Assembly: GCF_040869045.1 (NCBI RefSeq)
Contig: NC_090323.1
Location: 270,820,392 to 270,884,391, forward strand
DNA length: 64,000 nucleotides
DNA from: Eurosta solidaginis
Taxonomy: Eukaryota > Arthropoda > Insecta > Diptera > Tephritidae
Direction: 5' to 3'
Shown here: positions 25,301-31,300 of the stretch, in pieces
Layout of the letters: every line of letters starts with the position of its first letter
Numbering within the stretch: position 1 is the first letter of the stretch
Position numbers and translations under genes: made by a program
The notes under the pieces: model-generated
The model's database searches: none
Told to the model about the DNA's origin: nothing
The model's input: only the letters and a program-made list of their open reading frames with translations

Positions 25301-28300
25301 ACAGAAGCGCCCAACCCACGAAACTGACTATGTACTGGCTGTACATGATGTGCGAGTGTTTGCGACGGATGGGTTGTAGCATGTGATAAATGTTCCATTG
25401 GGTAGCGCGTTCGACTTTTGTTAATAACGTACATATCACTCGAATGTGCACTGGGAATATGCGAATGTGAAATTGATGGTAATGATTGTTGTCGATTAGC
25501 TGCATTTTGAATATAATGCGATCCACCACCATTGGTTATAAGTGATTCGCCTCGATGTATTGGGTTTTGCGAACTAGACGAAGAAGAGGTACGACATAAA
25601 CCACGTATTTTCAATATTTCACCACCACGCAAAACCTCGTTAAGTATATCGTTAGCAACTGTTGCCTCACCGCTATACATGTACTGTACTAAAATTTGAA
25701 TAGCGCGATGACTTAGATCTGGCGGAAGCACTACGTAGAGCACACCATTTGGGGAAGAGATAGGCGCTGTTTCGAACATTGTTGCGAAAAACTGAAAATA
25801 CAAACAAAAAATAAGGTTGGGACTGCTTAAACACTCAGGCCGGAGCGATTTAAAGCAATTCAGTGCCAGACATCAGCCAACTGCTTTTTGAAGTCTTTGC
25901 AACGAACTGAGTCCAATTGCAGGCGGTTTCTGTTTTCCGAGATATTTTACAAAACCAGAATATACAAGTAAGGAAGTCTAAGTTCGGATGAAACCGAACA
26001 TTATATACCCAGCTGTACACTTGAAATGCTGTTGTTGTTTGTTTTGTGTGCTTAATAGTGTTGCAAGACTGCGCAATAATACATATACATATGGTTCTAT
26101 TCTGAACTAATTTTCGTTTAAAAGAAGCAAAAAGGATACAGAGGCTAACACCAATCACCTTGAGCGGGTAATAATGCAGTTTTCCTTCAGATATGGGGAT
26201 TTCCCTACTGTTTATTTTAAAATAAATATATAACAGAACAATAAACATAAGCACACAAGTGCCATTGTACTAAAAAGCGTTATTACAAAAAAAGGGCAGG
26301 GTTATTAATGAAAGTTTCCAACTTTTACTAGAAATAGCTTATTACCTGCATCTACGCACTTTTACAAAATCTTTTATAACAAAGAAGGCGATTTAACCGA
26401 TTTACTCCATTTTTCCTGAAAATACTTCCTGTTAAACACTAAAATTTTCATCGAGTTATGGCTCCAGAAACGTTGAGAAATGCATTGTAAGAAATAGGCA
26501 GTGCCACGCCCATTTTTTCAAAATTTTCTCATTTCTTGCTATAACGGCACAAAATACGATTAGTACAAAACTATCGCTAAGATTTAACTTATTATTTTCG
26601 TCTACGACCCTTTTAAAGTCTGCGTGATCTTTAACCGATCTCGTCCATTTCTAGAAATATTTCCTGCTATAGGGAAAATTTGTGTACCCAATTTTATTAT
26701 GATCTGTAAATTTTTCTTCGAGTTATGGCTCCCGAAACAGAAAATTGCTTAGTCATAAAAGGGGCGGTGCCATGCCCATTTTTTTAATTTTGAAGTTTTC
26801 CCTATTTATTGTTATAAATCCACTTGGGAAATGAAATACCATTGATATAAAGCCCTTTTTTCCAATGATATAGCTTATTTTATTCGTCCACGACCCTTTT
26901 AAAAATCTTTTTTATAAAAGTGGGAGTGGTCCTTAACCGATTTCGTTAATTTTTCTTCAAAGCATTCCCTATAGCAAAGGCAACCTTCGAATTTTGTTAC
27001 GATAGCTTTAACGATTTTTGATTTATGATTAATTATATTTGTAAAATTGATTTTATCACAAGTGGGCGGTGCCACCCCCATTTTTATAAGCTTTTATTTA
27101 CTTTCACTTCGCTGTTGTCTGTAATCAAATCTTGCAAGTTAAATTTGATACACTTCCCGGTGTCCGGTTGAGCTGAAGTTTTGCACACATGTATAACTCC
27201 GATGACAATGCAATATTACTTTGCAAGAATTCGATGAATTAATCGATAACAAAGTTATCGGTAAAGATTTGTATTCACAAGGGAATAAAAGCCTAAAGCC
27301 CCCATTACTGATACTTAGCATAGACTTGACTTGACTTGGCGTAAACTTGGCAACTTAGCCACGATTATAGTCCACTTGGCGCATAAAATCTGGCATCATA
27401 ATCAGCGTTGAAATTTATTTTTAAATAAATGTCAATTTGTATGACAAAATGTCAAAATGAAATAGAAACAAACAAATGGCATCTCAAAACATAAACGTCA
27501 CTTAGAACTTACATAGAAAATCTAAATTCAACAGACCTCCAAGTCAAGTTAAGTGTTGCTAAGTAGCTAAGTAATCATTAACACGCAATGTTCATTTAAC
27601 AGAACTGTAAGTGACAGTTCTCAAGTCAAGTCAAGTCTATGCTAAGTATCAGTAATGGAGCCTTAAGTCCTCAAGAACGCAGGTAACTTCGCTTTGTTTG
27701 TGTATGCAACAAACGTAGAATTTAGGCTGTTATCGCTAAATGTTGCATACTTTTTGTTGCATACTTTTCTGCGCACTTGATTTTCTTTTACAGATTTTTG
27801 GCGATGGAACAGAGCAGAGATCTGCAATGTGTAGTTGTAAACTGAACGCCACATAGGCAAAGTCACAATAAAATATGATTTTAAGTTAGTTAACACTCGA
27901 ATAGAAGAACTTGACTGTTCAAAGTTGACTTCGAAGAAACCTTGTAATGTTGATGCATTAAAAGAAATGGCTAGGATGAGAAACGTTACAAATAACTAAG
28001 TAAAGATTACATAACTAATTTAAACAATATTTTACCCTACTAAAAATTAAAAAAAATTCATATTTAAATTAAATTTAAGAAAAAGGCTTTTCTAAGAACA
28101 AGCTTCTATTACTTGTTAATAAAAAGAACTAAAAAGTAAAACATAAAATTAAAGCGAATAACTTTTTAAAAAATAAACTTTTATTATTGGTTAATAAAAT
28201 TAACTAAAAAGTAAAAAATAAATTGACTGTAAAGAAATATAACACTTTATAAGTTCATTGTAACCTTTAACGATAATTAGGCTTTTTCGTCTCCGACAAA

Positions 28301-31300
28301 AAAATTCCATATTGTACATAATTATATATTTTTAACATTAAAACTTTACACCTAAATTATTAAATCTTACAGTTTATATCACAGTCCTAATTGTTCTAAT
28401 AAAAGCGTGTTACATTGTGATAGCTAGAAAAGGAGGTCCTAAATGTTCTTAATTATATCATCAAAATTTAACACGCTTTTTATTACAACAATTAGGACTG
28501 TGATATAAACTGTAAGATTTAATAATTTAGGTGTAAAGTTTTAATGTTAAAAATATATAATTACTAGCAGACCCGTCAGACGTTGTTCTGCCCTAAATTT
28601 GGTCTATCTCCATACATTTTAATAAGCTTTTTCCGTCTAACTCTGCCCCCCCCCCCCCCCTGTCCACACTTTTTCTTAATCCTTTTATTCACTCATCCCT
28701 CCGTCTTTTCGCTTCATCTCTCTCTATTTTCGTCTCACTCTATCTCCTTCTCAGTATCCTTCTCTTTCCCTCTTTTCTCTTCTCTAAAGTTTTTCCCATT
28801 CTTCTTCATCCCTTATTGCCAGGCAAATCGAATAGGACGTATTGAAATAGTTATGTGGGTATTATTAATTCATGTCTTTATTTCGGCTTCGCATGCACAT
28901 TTATCAGTTTTGCCAGGTTGATGCGACTAAATCGAATATCACAATGAAAATTACTTTAAAGCTCTCAGCAAACCCTTTCATTTGATATCCATATTACACA
29001 CACATTCTAGGGGTACCCGCGTCCACGTTTTCTCTTATATCTCGAGACCCTAGTTACCCGCGGGTACGTAAAATACCCCGTATTTAAGTACTCATAAACA
29101 GCTTACATTCGATACCCATATTGTACAAACATATCCCAGGATTCCCCAGGCCCACGTTTTGATCCCAAGACTATCCAGAACGGGATAAAAATTAGCCTAT
29201 GTCTGTCTCCTGGTTCTAAGCTACCCCTCCACCAATTTTCAGCCAAATATGTTCATCCGTTCCTTCCTCTTCAATCACTCTTTATCTATTTAAAAAAGCG
29301 CATCAAAATCCGTAGCATAGTTTTAAAGGTTTAAGCATTCAAAGGGACATGGGACAGCAAAAGCGACTGTGTTTTATAATATGTAGTGATAGTGATACAT
29401 GCAAAAATACCAAAAAATAAAACTTTTTTGAAAAATTTTAAGGAACTGTTTAATATTTTTTAACGAAAGATTATTTTTCAATAGATGTATGCATTCTTAA
29501 CCATTAATGTTGCATTAACAATTAACCATTTATGTTGCATAAATATGTATGTACATACCTACGTCAATTTTTATGTTATTGGCGGCCACCGTGGTGTGAT
29601 GGTAGCGTGCTCCGCCTACCACACCGTATGCCCTGGGTTGACACCCTGGGCAAAGGAACATCAAAATTTTAGAAATAAGGTTTTTCAATTAGAAGAAAAT
29701 TTTTCTAAGCGGGGTCGCCACTCGGCAGTGTTTTGCAAGCGCTCCGGGTGTATTTCTGCCATGAAAAGCTCTTAGTGAAAACTCATCTGCCTTGCAGATG
29801 CCGTTCGGAGTCGGCATAAAACATGTAGGTCCCGTCCGACCGATTTGTAGGGAAAATCAATAGGAGCACGACGCAAATTGGAAGTGGAAGAGAAGCTCGG
29901 CCCTAGATCTCTTCGGAGGTTATCGCGCCTTACATTTATTTTTTGTATACCTACATATGTCAAGCTCATATGATATGAAAATACATATATATGTACATCC
30001 ATACATACCTATAAACCTACGCCCGAAGTTAAATAACGCAGCGAATGCTATATATGTACGTATGTATGTGTCGCATCAAGCCTCACTCATAAGCAATTAG
30101 CGCGGACAGTTCACAGCGAACAAACACACATACGCATTTTTTGATAAAAATGTTACTTTTGTTTAAACAATTTGGCTGATATAAGAAAGGAATCAAGTAT
30201 TTTTTTTGATGCAGATCGAAGGTAAATATTTCAAAGTTTTACTGAAAAGTAGAATTTTTGAAATCCATCCATCCGTTTATGAGTTATAGCTGTGTAAACA
30301 AAAATTTTATGATTTTTTGCTACATTTTGGAAATTTGCCACGCCCCTATAATATATATCTTCAAATTATATTAACTGTACCATCTCACGTAGCTAAGCTT
30401 TCAAATGCAAAAAACCGTTTTAAAATCGGAGTATTCTGTGTGAAGTTATGTGCACACATAGCATTTAGCGACTTTATTTTATAAGATTTATACAATATGG
30501 AATTTTTTTGTCGCAGACGAAAAAGCCTAATTATCGTTAAAGGTTACAATGAACTTATAAAGTGTTATATTTCTTTACATTTTTTAGTTAATTTTATTGA
30601 CCAATAATAAAAGCTTATTTAAAAAAAAATTTTTTTTTCTTTAATTTTATTTTTAGTTTTAAGTTTTCCTATTTATTGTTATAAATACACTTGGGAAATG
30701 AAATACCATTGTTATAAAGCTCTTTTTTTCAAAGATATAGCTTATTTTATTCGTCCACGACCCTTTTAAAAATCTTTTATATAAAAATGGGCGTGGTCCT
30801 TAACCGATTTCGTTATTTTTTCCTTCCTTTATACCTGTAGAACCAACTGTTATCCAATCAAAGTTGTACAAGTACAGCTGGGTATAAAAACTAAAAACTA
30901 GATATCCCACGATGTCCATTCAAATACCAAAACTGAACATATGTATGTACATAACATTTTAAGCAACAGTTAATGCTCAAGCGAATATGCTACAGTGTCT
31001 TCTTAAAAGGTGCCTAGGCGTTTATACGACTTTCTGCTGGTTTTGGACATCGAGCTGCTTGTCGTTTCTCCGCGTCAACTGTCACTTATTATCATGTAAT
31101 TTTCTATGAGACACTCTTTATTTTGCTTATTTCCTGTTTAGGGGTTCCCAACTTATCCCTATACGTGCTGGGACGAGGCACGTCATACTTTCTACAATTT
31201 TTGCCAGCTTAAATATCGCCCTTATCTGCGTTTTAAGAAGACCCAGCTTTTTCCATTTTGGCGGCTTTGATTTGCTTCTGAATGAGAGCATGCCCCGTTA

